A DNA stretch of 64,000 nucleotides. Origin: UBA6522 sp965205045. Lineage in GTDB: Bacteria; Pseudomonadota; Gammaproteobacteria; Steroidobacterales; Rariloculaceae. Below are positions 36,536 through 44,350 of the stretch, piece by piece (positions within the stretch are counted from its first letter, which is position 1; each line of letters starts with the position of its first letter). The notes under the pieces were generated by a model. That model did no database searches. It was not told where the DNA came from and saw only the letters and a list, made by a program, of their open reading frames with translations. A program made the translations under genes and the position numbers. Location: positions 4,402,001 to 4,466,000 of the forward strand of contig OZ242031.1 of assembly GCA_965205045.1 (NCBI GenBank). Reading direction: 5' to 3'.

Positions 36536-37330
36536 ATGGAACGGACAAGCTGTTCGATCCTCGCCATGATCGCAATGCTCGGATTTCCGGGCGTTGCGAA
36601 TGCGCAGTTCGGTACAGGCAGCCCGGTCAACGCGGAGCCCCTGGAAAACGGTCCTGCGCCGGCTCGCGACCTTGCCGGCGTATGGACACGCATCAGGCCC
36701 GAGGGCACATTCGGCAGCGGCGCCACGTGGACCCCGGACCCGCCTCGACTGACCGCCTGGGGCGAAGAACGCTTCGCCACATCGAGGGATTCCAATGCCG
36801 GTGGTTTTTCGCTTGCAGAAACCAATGACCCGGTTCTCACCCGTTGCTATCCGCCCGGCACGCCCCGCGTGTACTTCCATCCCTATCCATTCGAAGTCGT
36901 CTATACGGATACGCAGATGATCATGCTCTACGAGTACGATCACACGATCCGGCGAATCTTCACCGACGGGCGCGAGCATCCCGGGGACCCGGTCGCCCTG
37001 TGGATGGGGCACTCCATCGGGCACTGGGAGGACGACACCACGTTCGTCGTCACCACGGTGGGCATCGACGAGCGCACCTGGATGGACCGGTCGGGCTACC
37101 AGCACAGCGATCAGTTCAAGGTCACGGAAGTGTTCCGCCGGATCGACCTGCTCAACCTGGAAATCGACATTACATTGGAGGATCCGGTCGCGCTGGCCGA
37201 ACCGTGGGTCGCCGAGACTCTCTACTACCGCCTGGCGCCGTTGCACTGGGAATTGAGCGAGATCAGTTGCTCGGGCGACTACCTGGATTTCAGCGCCTTC
37301 GAGAGTTTTCTGGAAGACGGCGAGGAATAG
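36536..37330 (+). CDS. Secreted hypothetical protein found with DUF6152
   Basis: A 264-residue exported protein with a strong GGAGG site and a signal peptide ending VANAQ. Conserved-looking blocks are LAGVWTRIRPEG, LTRCYPPGTPRVYFHPYPFEVVY, MIMLYEYDHTIRRIFTDGREHP and GHSIGHWEDDTTFVVTTVGI. The last two recur in the second half of the pseudogene at 15463..16244. The family is common next to DUF6152 genes in environmental bacteria but has no known function. A calycin-like beta-barrel is conceivable, not shown. Confidence 0.7.
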   Translation: MERTSCSILAMIAMLGFPGVANAQFGTGSPVNAEPLENGPAPARDLAGVWTRIRPEGTFGSGATWTPDPPRLTAWGEERFATSRDSNAGGFSLAETNDPVLTRCYPPGTPRVYFHPYPFEVVYTDTQMIMLYEYDHTIRRIFTDGREHPGDPVALWMGHSIGHWEDDTTFVVTTVGIDERTWMDRSGYQHSDQFKVTEVFRRIDLLNLEIDITLEDPVALAEPWVAETLYYRLAPLHWELSEISCSGDYLDFSAFESFLEDGEE

Positions 37331-37398
37331 GCGCGACCGATGACCTGGCGGGCGAAACCAATCAACCAGGCCGGTTTTTTCCGATCGAGCCCGACAGC

Positions 37399-37855
37399 AT
37401 GACGACACGGAGATTCGCCCGCACGGTCGTGATTCTCGCGGTGCTCGCCTGTCCCGCAACCGGGGCTCTGGCGCAGGCGCCGGACGGGACGCCCGACCTC
37501 AGCGGCATGTGGAGCGATCCGCCCGCAAGGGCCGAAGACAATTTCTGTCACGTCGGCTGCACGGTCGCCGCCCGGGACTACCTCACGCAACTCCTCGACG
37601 ACCCCGACAATCTGGACCGTTGAGGCGGCAGGCAAGCTGTCCCTGGCCCGGCGGGGATGGACGGACGACATGTTCCGGCAGGGTGAAGTCATTACAGCCG
37701 TCGGCAACCCGGCATTGTCCGGCGACAACGCCATGTGGATGGTGAGAATCGTCGGGTCGGACGGCAGCGAGTACTTTGCCCCGAACGTCGAGGACGCGAA
37801 TGCCATCGAAGCGGAACGCCGGGAACGAGCCCGCCGGGCCCGGGAACAGCAGTAA
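37399..37855 (+). pseudogene. Chimeric remnant: secreted hypothetical N-terminus joined to a DUF6152 C-terminus
   Basis: From ATG 37399 a signal peptide (MTTRRFARTVVILAVL...GALAQ) leads to PDLSGMWSDPPARAEDNFCH and YLTQLLDDPDNLDR, then a stop at 37621. At about 37610 another frame takes over and reads IWTVEAAGKLSLARRGWTDD, GEVITAVGNP and a C-terminal Arg-rich tail to 37855, which matches the C-terminal half of DUF6152 proteins (compare ITWAMEAAGASTLTRAG at 52816..53187). This is the same kind of out-of-frame deletion joint as at 15463..16244. Confidence 0.65.
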
Positions 37856-37872
37856 CGGCCGCTTCCCGAACC

Positions 37873-38985
37873 TCAGCGGACCTCGTCGACATAGGCGGCC
37901 AGAAAGGCCGCAATGTCGCCGGGTACATCGTACAGGCTGTTGAGAATCTCGGTGCCCTCTTCCGCGCCGATCAGGGGCAGGCTGAAGCCGTACATCGTCT
38001 CCTCTTCCGCCTGATATTCGGGATCGAGCGCCACCTGAACAAAGCTGTCGCGCAGTACGTTCACCTGTGCTTGCGGCGTATCCGGCGGCAGCAGTGCCGC
38101 GTAGACGATGTTGTTCACGCGGGGCAGGATCCACTTGTACAACTCGTAGAATTCACCGGCGGGTTCGGTGCCGGTCACCTGGCGGTAGAAGTCCATGTAG
38201 CTGGGAATATCCGCGGCCACGTCCAGGGGAGTCACGTTGCCTGCGGTGTCTGCGGACGGATTGTGCCACAGGGGAATCGCCAGGCCCTCGGCGACCAGGG
38301 TGGGCTCGATGGAGAATCGATAGAGCCCCAGCGAAGCCACCTGGATGTCCACCTCACCGCGGCGCACGGCATTGAATACATCCGCTGCGCCCTGAAAGCC
38401 GGTGATGTAGCGGTACTCGGCGCCCAGCGCATCCAGCGCCAGCCGGCCCAGCAGATCGAAGCGCAATGCCGGATTCTGACCGCCGAAACGCAATCCGGTT
38501 GCCGTCAGTAGATCCTCGGGACGCTCGACCTTGTCGGTGCGCACATACGCCATGTTCGGACTCAGCAACCCGCCGACGAAGGGCATGGTGGAGAAGTCGG
38601 CCCGCAGCCCGGGCTCCTGCAACACGGCCGCGGCGCCGTTGGTGGGGGAGAAGAGCACGTGCAGGCCGTCGGCCGCGGCAACTTCCGCACCGTAGTTCCA
38701 CACCCGCGTGCCCCCGCCGCCCGGCAGGTTCCGCACCACGATAGTAGGTTCCCCGGGAATATGCCCGGACCAGAAGCGGGCAAAGACACGCGCCGCAAGG
38801 TCGGCGCCGCTGCCCGGCGTACGGCCTACGTAGACCGTGATCGTCCTGCCCTCGTAGTAAGGCGCCGACTCCTGGGAATGGCCGGATTCCCCTATCGCGA
38901 ACCCGGCGATCGCCAGAATCGAGACCCGCCAGGCGCAGGCGCGGCCGGCGAATTGCCCTCTGTCCGGCAGGTTACGGATCGACAT
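37873..38985 (-). CDS. tctC: TctC-type solute-binding protein
   Basis: A 370-residue periplasmic binding protein of a tripartite tricarboxylate transporter. The ATG at 38985 follows GGGAGG and a signal peptide ends at GHSQE. Family blocks include YYEGRTITVYVGRTPGSGADLAARV, RNLPGGGGTRVWNYG and LFSPTNGAAAV. It ends a five-gene operon of catabolic enzymes, so its ligand is probably their substrate. The matching membrane part is the TctAB fusion at 30889..32862. Confidence 0.9.
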   Translation of the reverse strand: MSIRNLPDRGQFAGRACAWRVSILAIAGFAIGESGHSQESAPYYEGRTITVYVGRTPGSGADLAARVFARFWSGHIPGEPTIVVRNLPGGGGTRVWNYGAEVAAADGLHVLFSPTNGAAAVLQEPGLRADFSTMPFVGGLLSPNMAYVRTDKVERPEDLLTATGLRFGGQNPALRFDLLGRLALDALGAEYRYITGFQGAADVFNAVRRGEVDIQVASLGLYRFSIEPTLVAEGLAIPLWHNPSADTAGNVTPLDVAADIPSYMDFYRQVTGTEPAGEFYELYKWILPRVNNIVYAALLPPDTPQAQVNVLRDSFVQVALDPEYQAEEETMYGFSLPLIGAEEGTEILNSLYDVPGDIAAFLAAYVDEVR

Positions 38986-39010
38986 CCTGGTCCTCCCGCG
39001 ATTCGCGACC

Positions 39011-39994
39011 CTAGAACACCCGGTGCATGGGCGGCTCACCGCGCACCACGACTCGTACCACGTTATCCCATGCGCTGCTGAAGAGATACGCGGAAGCCTG
39101 GCGCGTAACGCCGGCGACATGAGGCGTAAGGAGCAGCCTTTGCGCTGCCTCACCCTGAAGCGACAGAAGCGGATGCGACGCCCGCGGCGGCTCCTGGGCA
39201 TAGACATCCACCGCGGCGCCCCCGATCTCCCCGCGCAGCAGGCCATTGGCCAATGCCACCTCGTCCACCACGCCGCCCCGGGCGGCATTGATCAATATCG
39301 CACTGCGCTTCATGACCGCAAATTCGGCGGCGCCGATCATGTTTCTTGTCGCGGCGACCAGGGGCACGTGCAACGTGACGACATCGGCATCGGCGAGCAG
39401 TTCAAACATCGGCAGCGGTTTCGCGCCCAGTTCGGCTGCAGCCACCGTATCCGCGACTCCCGGGTCGCTGTACACGATCCTGCTGCCCATCCGCTTGAAA
39501 GCGGCCGCCACGGCCATGCCTACGTTCCCGAGACCGACGACACCCACGGTCAGGCCTTCCAACCCCGTCACGTTGGCCGCCAGCATGTGCGCCCGGGCAG
39601 CGGAGTACTCGCCGCGCCGGATCTGCCGGTCCGCCCAGCCGATGCGCCGCAGCAACACCAGCGCACACGCCAATGCATACTCCGCCAGGGCTGAATTGGA
39701 GCCCCCCGGCACATTGGCAACCGGGATGCCGTGCGCCTTCATCGCAGCTTCGTCCAGGCGGTCCACCCCTGCGCCGGTGACCTGCGCCAACTGCACCGTG
39801 CTGTCCGCAAACCATTCACCGGGGATCGGCGGACCGACGGCGGGAATCACCACTGCCCCGGTGTGCCTGAGCCGCGACGGTACCGAAGGGTCGCCCGGCG
39901 CCACGAAGGCGATGTCCAGTTCCCCCGGGGGCGTGACACCGACGCGGAGAAAGTCCGCCTCGGGCCGCAGGCAGAGTACGTCGAGATTCGCCAC
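39011..39994 (-). CDS. D-2-hydroxyacid dehydrogenase, NAD(P)-dependent
   Basis: A 327-residue oxidoreductase between 2-hydroxy acids and 2-oxo acids. Of two neighbouring in-frame GTG codons, that at 39994 is preferred because GGAAGG lies just upstream. The Rossmann motif VGVVGLGNVGMAVAAAF, the catalytic Arg in LINAARGGVVDE, Glu in DVYAQEPPR and His in LLTPHVAG are all present, so it should be active. It lies between a cupin and tctC in one operon, 20 and 25 bases from its neighbours. Confidence 0.92.
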   Translation of the reverse strand: MANLDVLCLRPEADFLRVGVTPPGELDIAFVAPGDPSVPSRLRHTGAVVIPAVGPPIPGEWFADSTVQLAQVTGAGVDRLDEAAMKAHGIPVANVPGGSNSALAEYALACALVLLRRIGWADRQIRRGEYSAARAHMLAANVTGLEGLTVGVVGLGNVGMAVAAAFKRMGSRIVYSDPGVADTVAAAELGAKPLPMFELLADADVVTLHVPLVAATRNMIGAAEFAVMKRSAILINAARGGVVDEVALANGLLRGEIGGAAVDVYAQEPPRASHPLLSLQGEAAQRLLLTPHVAGVTRQASAYLFSSAWDNVVRVVVRGEPPMHRVF

Positions 39995-40014
39995 TTGACC
40001 TTCCGCCACTTCGC

Positions 40015-40389
40015 TCAACGCTGGCCGCCGCGTTCCCCGGCGCCCAGTTCGGCGACCGGGAAAAAACACAGCAACTCGAGCGGTTCCCGGCCCACGTTGC
40101 GCGTATGGTGGCGCTCCCCCGGCGGCACCAGGACGGTATCGCCGGGACGCAGCGGCCGTTCGCCCTCCTCCGTACAGAACAGCCCCGCTCCGGAAAGGAC
40201 ATGGATGCACTCTTCGCAGTCCGGATGCGAGTGATGCCCCCGGCCCGGACCGCCGTCGCTTTCAACCGGAATTTCCACCCATCGCAGCGTCACCGCGCTC
40301 GACCCCCTGGCGCCCGAGACAATCTCCCGGGAAACCCTTCCGGGCAGATCAAGCTCCGTCGCGTCGCCCGCCGAAACGATCAGTGCCAT
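40015..40389 (-). CDS. Single-domain cupin
   Basis: A 124-residue cupin. Motif 1 is GHHSHPDCEECIHVLSGAG (His, His, Glu as metal ligands) and motif 2 is RPLRPGDTVLVPPGERHHTRN (final His). Such proteins bind a metal and act as isomerases, lyases or sensors. It sits between the creatininase-like and hydroxyacid dehydrogenase genes, 13 and 20 bases away, and likely acts in the same pathway. Confidence 0.88.
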   Translation of the reverse strand: MALIVSAGDATELDLPGRVSREIVSGARGSSAVTLRWVEIPVESDGGPGRGHHSHPDCEECIHVLSGAGLFCTEEGERPLRPGDTVLVPPGERHHTRNVGREPLELLCFFPVAELGAGERGGQR

Positions 40390-40402
40390 GGAGCGATTCC
40401 GT

Positions 40403-41212
40403 TCAACCGACCTGTTGCAACCTGCGCACTTCGGCCGTACCGCCCTGAACGGCATCGAGCCGCGCGAAGATCTCGGCCGCCTCGGCGCCGATTGCGGCGG
40501 CGACGCCGTCCAGCATGCGCCGGGCCTTCTCGACCGTGGCATGCTCCGGCGAACCGTACCAGCCGGTAGGCGCAATGGAGCGAATGTCGGTCAACACCGG
40601 CTGATAGCTGTGCGTGCGCCGCAGCCGATCCATCTCCTGACCGCGTTCCGCGTTGGAGGAATAGTCAATGCGCTCCAGGTGAACCAGCTCGGGACGGTAG
40701 GCCAGCACCGCCAGGACCTCGATCTCTCCGCCGTGGGTCAGGCCGCCGAATTCCTCTCCGAACAGTTCTGCGGCGACGTAGCACGCCTGAACGGTAACCA
40801 CCGACATGCCGTGCTCCCGATGCAGCGCGTCGGCGGCGATGGACAGCGACGGAATGTTGCCTTCATGCCAGTTGAGGATCAGGCAGCGGCGCGCGCCGTG
40901 GCGGGCCGTGGAGACGCAGGTTTCAGTAACCACCTGCATGTACGTTTCCGGCGTCAGCGTGATGGTGCCCTCGAAAGGTGCGTGCATCGGAGTAACCCCC
41001 AAAGGCCCCCCGGGCAGAACCAGTCCGTTCATCCTCTCCGCCACCGCGTGCGCAACGACATTGGCAGCGTAGATGTCTGTGCCGGTGGGCAGGTGCGGGC
41101 CATGCTGTTCCACGCTGCCGGCCGGAAAGATGACCAGCGGATTGCGCCGCAGTTGCGCGGCAATCTCAGGCTGCGTGAGATCGATGAAATACCGGGTTGA
41201 CAGATCGCTCAT
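40403..41212 (-). CDS. Creatininase-family amidohydrolase
   Basis: A 269-residue metal-dependent hydrolase. The ATG at 41212 follows GGAG. Metal-binding motifs are FPAGSVEQHGPHLPTGTD (Glu, His, Asp), LNWHEGN and HGGEIEVLAVLA. The family opens cyclic amides or formamides (creatinine, sterically similar lactams and a pterin-related step), so the exact substrate is open. In this operon it may open a ring or remove an amide group before oxidation. Confidence 0.9.
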   Translation of the reverse strand: MSDLSTRYFIDLTQPEIAAQLRRNPLVIFPAGSVEQHGPHLPTGTDIYAANVVAHAVAERMNGLVLPGGPLGVTPMHAPFEGTITLTPETYMQVVTETCVSTARHGARRCLILNWHEGNIPSLSIAADALHREHGMSVVTVQACYVAAELFGEEFGGLTHGGEIEVLAVLAYRPELVHLERIDYSSNAERGQEMDRLRRTHSYQPVLTDIRSIAPTGWYGSPEHATVEKARRMLDGVAAAIGAEAAEIFARLDAVQGGTAEVRRLQQVG

Positions 41213-41252
41213 TTCAATGCTCCGCGAGAACGACGCTCGATTCCAGGCCGCA

Positions 41253-42329
41253 TCACGCTGCGGCCAGCCTGGCCCGCGACGCCTCCATGACATCATCGAG
41301 CCTGATCAGGCCGCCGCCCCGCTCCACGGAAACCAGCGCCGCGTTCACCACGGCCAGCGCGACGTTGCCGCTGCGGGCCGTCAACTCGGCAGGTTCGCCG
41401 GTCGCGCACACATCGGCGAACATCTCCAGTTCGTCCTGAAACATGTCGCCCCGGGGAAGATCGATCACCTCTCTGCGCGCATAACCGTCCTTGCCCCGCT
41501 GAATGTACAGCAAGGACGTCTCGTGCAGTTTGTCGGGTGTATCCCAGGTGCCGAAATCCAGCTCATAGTGCATCAGGCCCTTCTGACCGAATACCCGAAC
41601 GGAGAAAATGCCCGGCGAAGTCCAGCTGGAACCCACGTAGCCGAGCTTGCCGTCGGCGAACTTCAGTACCGTCATGGACTGGTCGTCCACCTCCGCCCCC
41701 ACCGGGGAAAGCTTGGAGGCGACGGAAGAAACCGACTCGATCTCTCCTCCGAGGAAGTGCAATGTATCGAACTGGTGGATGGCCAACTGGGACAGCGGAC
41801 CGCCCGGAGCCTTGTCGCGGTACCAGCGCCATGTATCGGGCGTGATCTCGAGCGCCCGTTCATTGGAGAAATTCGCCTCCATGAAGACCACCCGACCCAG
41901 TTCACCGGCGTCCATGGCTTCGCGCATCAGGCGGACGCCCTTCAGAAGCCGCGCGCTGTGTCCGACCATCACCTGCACACCGTAGCGTTGCTGGAGCGCC
42001 TCGATCGCGAGACCGGACTCCAGGGTATTGGCGATGGGTTTCTCCGTATAGACCTGCTTGCCTGCGCGGGCGACCTGTTCGGCCACGGGCAGATGCTGTT
42101 CGTTCGGTACGGTGAGGATGACGCCTGCGATACCGGGATCCTGAAGCATCACTGACAGTTCCGGCACCGCCCGTATGCCGAAGTCCCGCTCGTAGGCGCG
42201 CCGTTTTTCCTCCGAGCGACTGTAACCGGCGACAATTTCGAGGCGCCCCGACTTGCCTGCCGCACGGGTGAGAACCCGGGACCAGCGGCCGAGTCCGACG
42301 ATTCCCGCCTTCACCGGCATTACACTCAT
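41253..42329 (-). CDS. Gfo/Idh/MocA-family oxidoreductase
   Basis: A 358-residue NAD(P)-dependent oxidoreductase, first gene of the five-gene operon. The ATG at 42329 follows GGAG nine bases upstream. The N-terminal Rossmann part reads KAGIVGLGRWSRVLTRAAG, the family motif is VYTEKPIANTLESG, and the C-terminal substrate domain has PLSQLAIHQFDTLHFLGG with the conserved His. The family acts on sugars, inositols and related polyols. Its start is 191 bp from the divergent UxaA/SuyAB-like genes. Confidence 0.9.
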   Translation of the reverse strand: MSVMPVKAGIVGLGRWSRVLTRAAGKSGRLEIVAGYSRSEEKRRAYERDFGIRAVPELSVMLQDPGIAGVILTVPNEQHLPVAEQVARAGKQVYTEKPIANTLESGLAIEALQQRYGVQVMVGHSARLLKGVRLMREAMDAGELGRVVFMEANFSNERALEITPDTWRWYRDKAPGGPLSQLAIHQFDTLHFLGGEIESVSSVASKLSPVGAEVDDQSMTVLKFADGKLGYVGSSWTSPGIFSVRVFGQKGLMHYELDFGTWDTPDKLHETSLLYIQRGKDGYARREVIDLPRGDMFQDELEMFADVCATGEPAELTARSGNVALAVVNAALVSVERGGGLIRLDDVMEASRARLAAA

Positions 42330-42413
42330 TTCACGTATCTCCTGCCCCTTCCCGGGCACCTGAAAGGCGCAATATCGTAAACTATCGCGCCCGTGACCGC
42401 AGGCGGGCGAATC

Positions 42414-42494
42414 GGGCAGGTTACAACGAACATGAACGCCGGGCGGGTCACCGGAAGAACAAACGCGGGGCGGGTCGCCGGAACGACTGACGCC
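42414..42494. repeat. Three imperfect 27-bp tandem repeats in a divergent promoter region
   Basis: Three consecutive 27-base units (42414, 42441, 42468) share GGGC(A/G)GGT at the start and AACG(C)C-like ends. They fill most of the space between the Gfo/Idh gene and the SAF-domain gene. They could be binding sites of a regulator controlling both operons, or neutral repeats. Confidence 0.6.
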
Positions 42495-42520
42495 AAGCGA
42501 GCTACAAGGAGGATAGACAC

Positions 42521-42808
42521 GTGAGTATTCCGCATTTGCTGGTGCACGACCGCCGCGACAACGTCGGAGTGGTCGTGGTGGAAGGCGTGCAGGCGGGCAT
42601 GGAGTTGCTGGCCGTGGTGACCGAAGATGACAGCGATTTCACGATCGCGACCCGGCACGACGTTCCCATTGGCCACAAGATCGCGCTGGCCGACCTGGCC
42701 GAGGGCGATACCGCGATCAAGTACGGCGTCGATGTCGGCCTGGTGGTCGCGGACACCAAAAAGGGCGAGCACGTCCACACACACAACCTCAAAACCAAAC
42801 GATGGTAG
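42521..42808 (+). CDS. SAF-domain small subunit of a UxaA/SuyAB-type lyase
   Basis: A 95-residue protein with one SAF domain: VVVVEGVQAGMELLAVV, HDVPIGHKIALADLAEGD and IKYGVDVGLV. It is the N-terminal domain of altronate dehydratase (UxaA) as a separate gene, or the alpha subunit of (2R)-sulfolactate sulfo-lyase (SuyA), which has the same size and arrangement. It overlaps or abuts the large-subunit gene downstream. A ribosome site AAGGAGG lies well placed before the ATG. Confidence 0.85.
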   Translation: MSIPHLLVHDRRDNVGVVVVEGVQAGMELLAVVTEDDSDFTIATRHDVPIGHKIALADLAEGDTAIKYGVDVGLVVADTKKGEHVHTHNLKTKRW

Positions 42809-42816
42809 GTGCGCAC

Positions 42817-43989
42817 ATGACGGCAAACGGAACCTTTTTTGGCTATCGGCGGGAAAACGGCCGCGTAGGCATACGCAACCACGTGGCGATCCTGCCGGTG
42901 GACGATATTTCCAACGCGGCCTGCGAGGCGGTGGCCGGCAACATCCACGGCACCATCGCCCTGCCCCACGCATACGGCCGACTGCAGTTCGGCGAGGACC
43001 TTGACCTCCACTTCCGGACCATGATCGGCACCGGGTCGAATCCGAACGTCGCCGCCTGTGTGGTCATCGGCATCGAGCCGGACTGGACGCAGGAAATCGC
43101 CGACGGCATCGCCGCCACCGGCAAGCCCACGGCGAGCTTTTCCATCGAGCGGCACGGCGACATCAACATCATCGCGGCGGCATCCCGGCAGGCGAAGGAA
43201 TTCGTGCACATGACGTCCGGGCTGCAACGCGAGCCCTGCAATGTCTCCGAACTGTGGGTCGCGGCCAAGTGCGGCGAATCCGATACCACCACCGGACTGG
43301 CTTCCTGCCCGGCGGTGGGCAACCTGTACGACACCTGGATCCCGGAAGGGATCTACGGTTGCTTCGGCGAAACCACGGAGATCACGGGCGCCGAGCACAT
43401 CTGTGCGGCACGGGCGGCCACGCCGGAAATCGGCCGGAAGTTCCTCCGAACCTGGCAGGCCTACCAGGACGACGTGGTCGAGCCCTACAAGACCTCCGAC
43501 CTGTCCGACAGCCAGCCCACCAAGGGCAATATCGCCGGCGGGCTGACCACCATCGAGGAAAAGGCGCTGGGCAACCTGGAAAAGATCGGCAAGCAGGTCA
43601 GCTACATCGACGTGCTGGAACCGGCCGAGGCGCCGTCGAGCGGGCCGGGACTGTATTTCATGGACACTTCCTCGGCGGCGGCGGAGTGCAACACCATTCA
43701 GGCCGCGGCGGGCTACGTGGTGCATTGCTTCCCCACGGGCCAGGGAAACATCTGCGGCAACCCGATCATGCCGGTCGTCAAGATCACTGGAAACCCGCGA
43801 ACCGTGCGCACCATGGGCGAACACATCGACGTGGACGTATCCGGCGTCGTGCGCCGGGAGATGACCATTCCCCAGGCGGGCCAGGCGCTGATGGAAATGG
43901 TCATCCAGACGGCCAACGGGCGCCTGACGGCGGCGGAGACCCTTAGACACAATGAATTCGTCATGACCAAGCTCTATCGCAGCGCTTAG
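42817..43989 (+). CDS. UxaA/SuyB-family lyase, large subunit
   Basis: A 390-residue iron-dependent dehydratase/lyase subunit; start at ATG 42817 with AGGTG upstream (an ATG at 42802 is possible). Motifs are FFGYRRENGRVGIRNHVAI, LWVAAKCGESDTTTGLASCP, EITGAEHICA, MDTSSAAAEC and CFPTGQGNICGNPIMPVVKI, which hold the family cysteines. The length and the separate small subunit fit SuyAB (sulfolactate to pyruvate and sulfite) or split altronate/galactarate dehydratases. Sequence alone does not settle which. Confidence 0.85.
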   Translation: MTANGTFFGYRRENGRVGIRNHVAILPVDDISNAACEAVAGNIHGTIALPHAYGRLQFGEDLDLHFRTMIGTGSNPNVAACVVIGIEPDWTQEIADGIAATGKPTASFSIERHGDINIIAAASRQAKEFVHMTSGLQREPCNVSELWVAAKCGESDTTTGLASCPAVGNLYDTWIPEGIYGCFGETTEITGAEHICAARAATPEIGRKFLRTWQAYQDDVVEPYKTSDLSDSQPTKGNIAGGLTTIEEKALGNLEKIGKQVSYIDVLEPAEAPSSGPGLYFMDTSSAAAECNTIQAAAGYVVHCFPTGQGNICGNPIMPVVKITGNPRTVRTMGEHIDVDVSGVVRREMTIPQAGQALMEMVIQTANGRLTAAETLRHNEFVMTKLYRSA

Positions 43990-44350
43990 CAGCCCAATAT
44001 CCTGGTGCTCGTTGCCGACGACCTTGGCACGGAAACCCTGGCAGCCTACGGCTTCGGGCAGCCCACCGCCGTCACGCCCAACATCGACGCGCTTGCCCGG
44101 GACGGCCTGCTGATCAGGGATTTCTGGGCGCAACCCACGTGCTCCCCGACACGCGACGCGATCATGACGGGCCGATACGCCTTCCGAACCGGCGTACGCA
44201 GTGCATTGCGTGCTGGCCAGCGACCCTCACGAAATCAATCCGCTCGCGCTGGACGGGTTGAGTGATCCGGATCGTCGCAACCATGACGAACTGAAGCGAA
44301 TCTATGCCGGGTTGCTGGCCTCCGAAGACACCGAAGCCGTTACGCGCTGA
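43990..44350 (+). pseudogene. Sulfatase with large internal deletion
   Basis: Directly after the lyase stop the frame reads QPNILVLVADDLGTETLAAYG, then PTCSPTRDAIMTGRYAFRTG, a sulfatase N-terminus with CSPTR. Around 44200 it jumps to another frame encoding only the extreme C-terminus (LASDPHEINPLALDGLSDPD ... GLLASEDTEAVTR, stop at 44348). Roughly 300 residues are missing. There is no signal peptide or proper start. The tail overlaps the end of the MmgE/PrpD gene on the other strand. Confidence 0.85.

Noticed and set aside
37360..37380. Intrinsic terminator before the 37.4 kb remnant (GGCC followed by T-run)
   Set aside because: The possible stem is only four or five base pairs, too weak to call.
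42502..44133. 543-residue minus-strand frame opposite the lyase subunits
   Set aside because: Shadow frame; the plus strand carries the SAF and UxaA/SuyB motifs.
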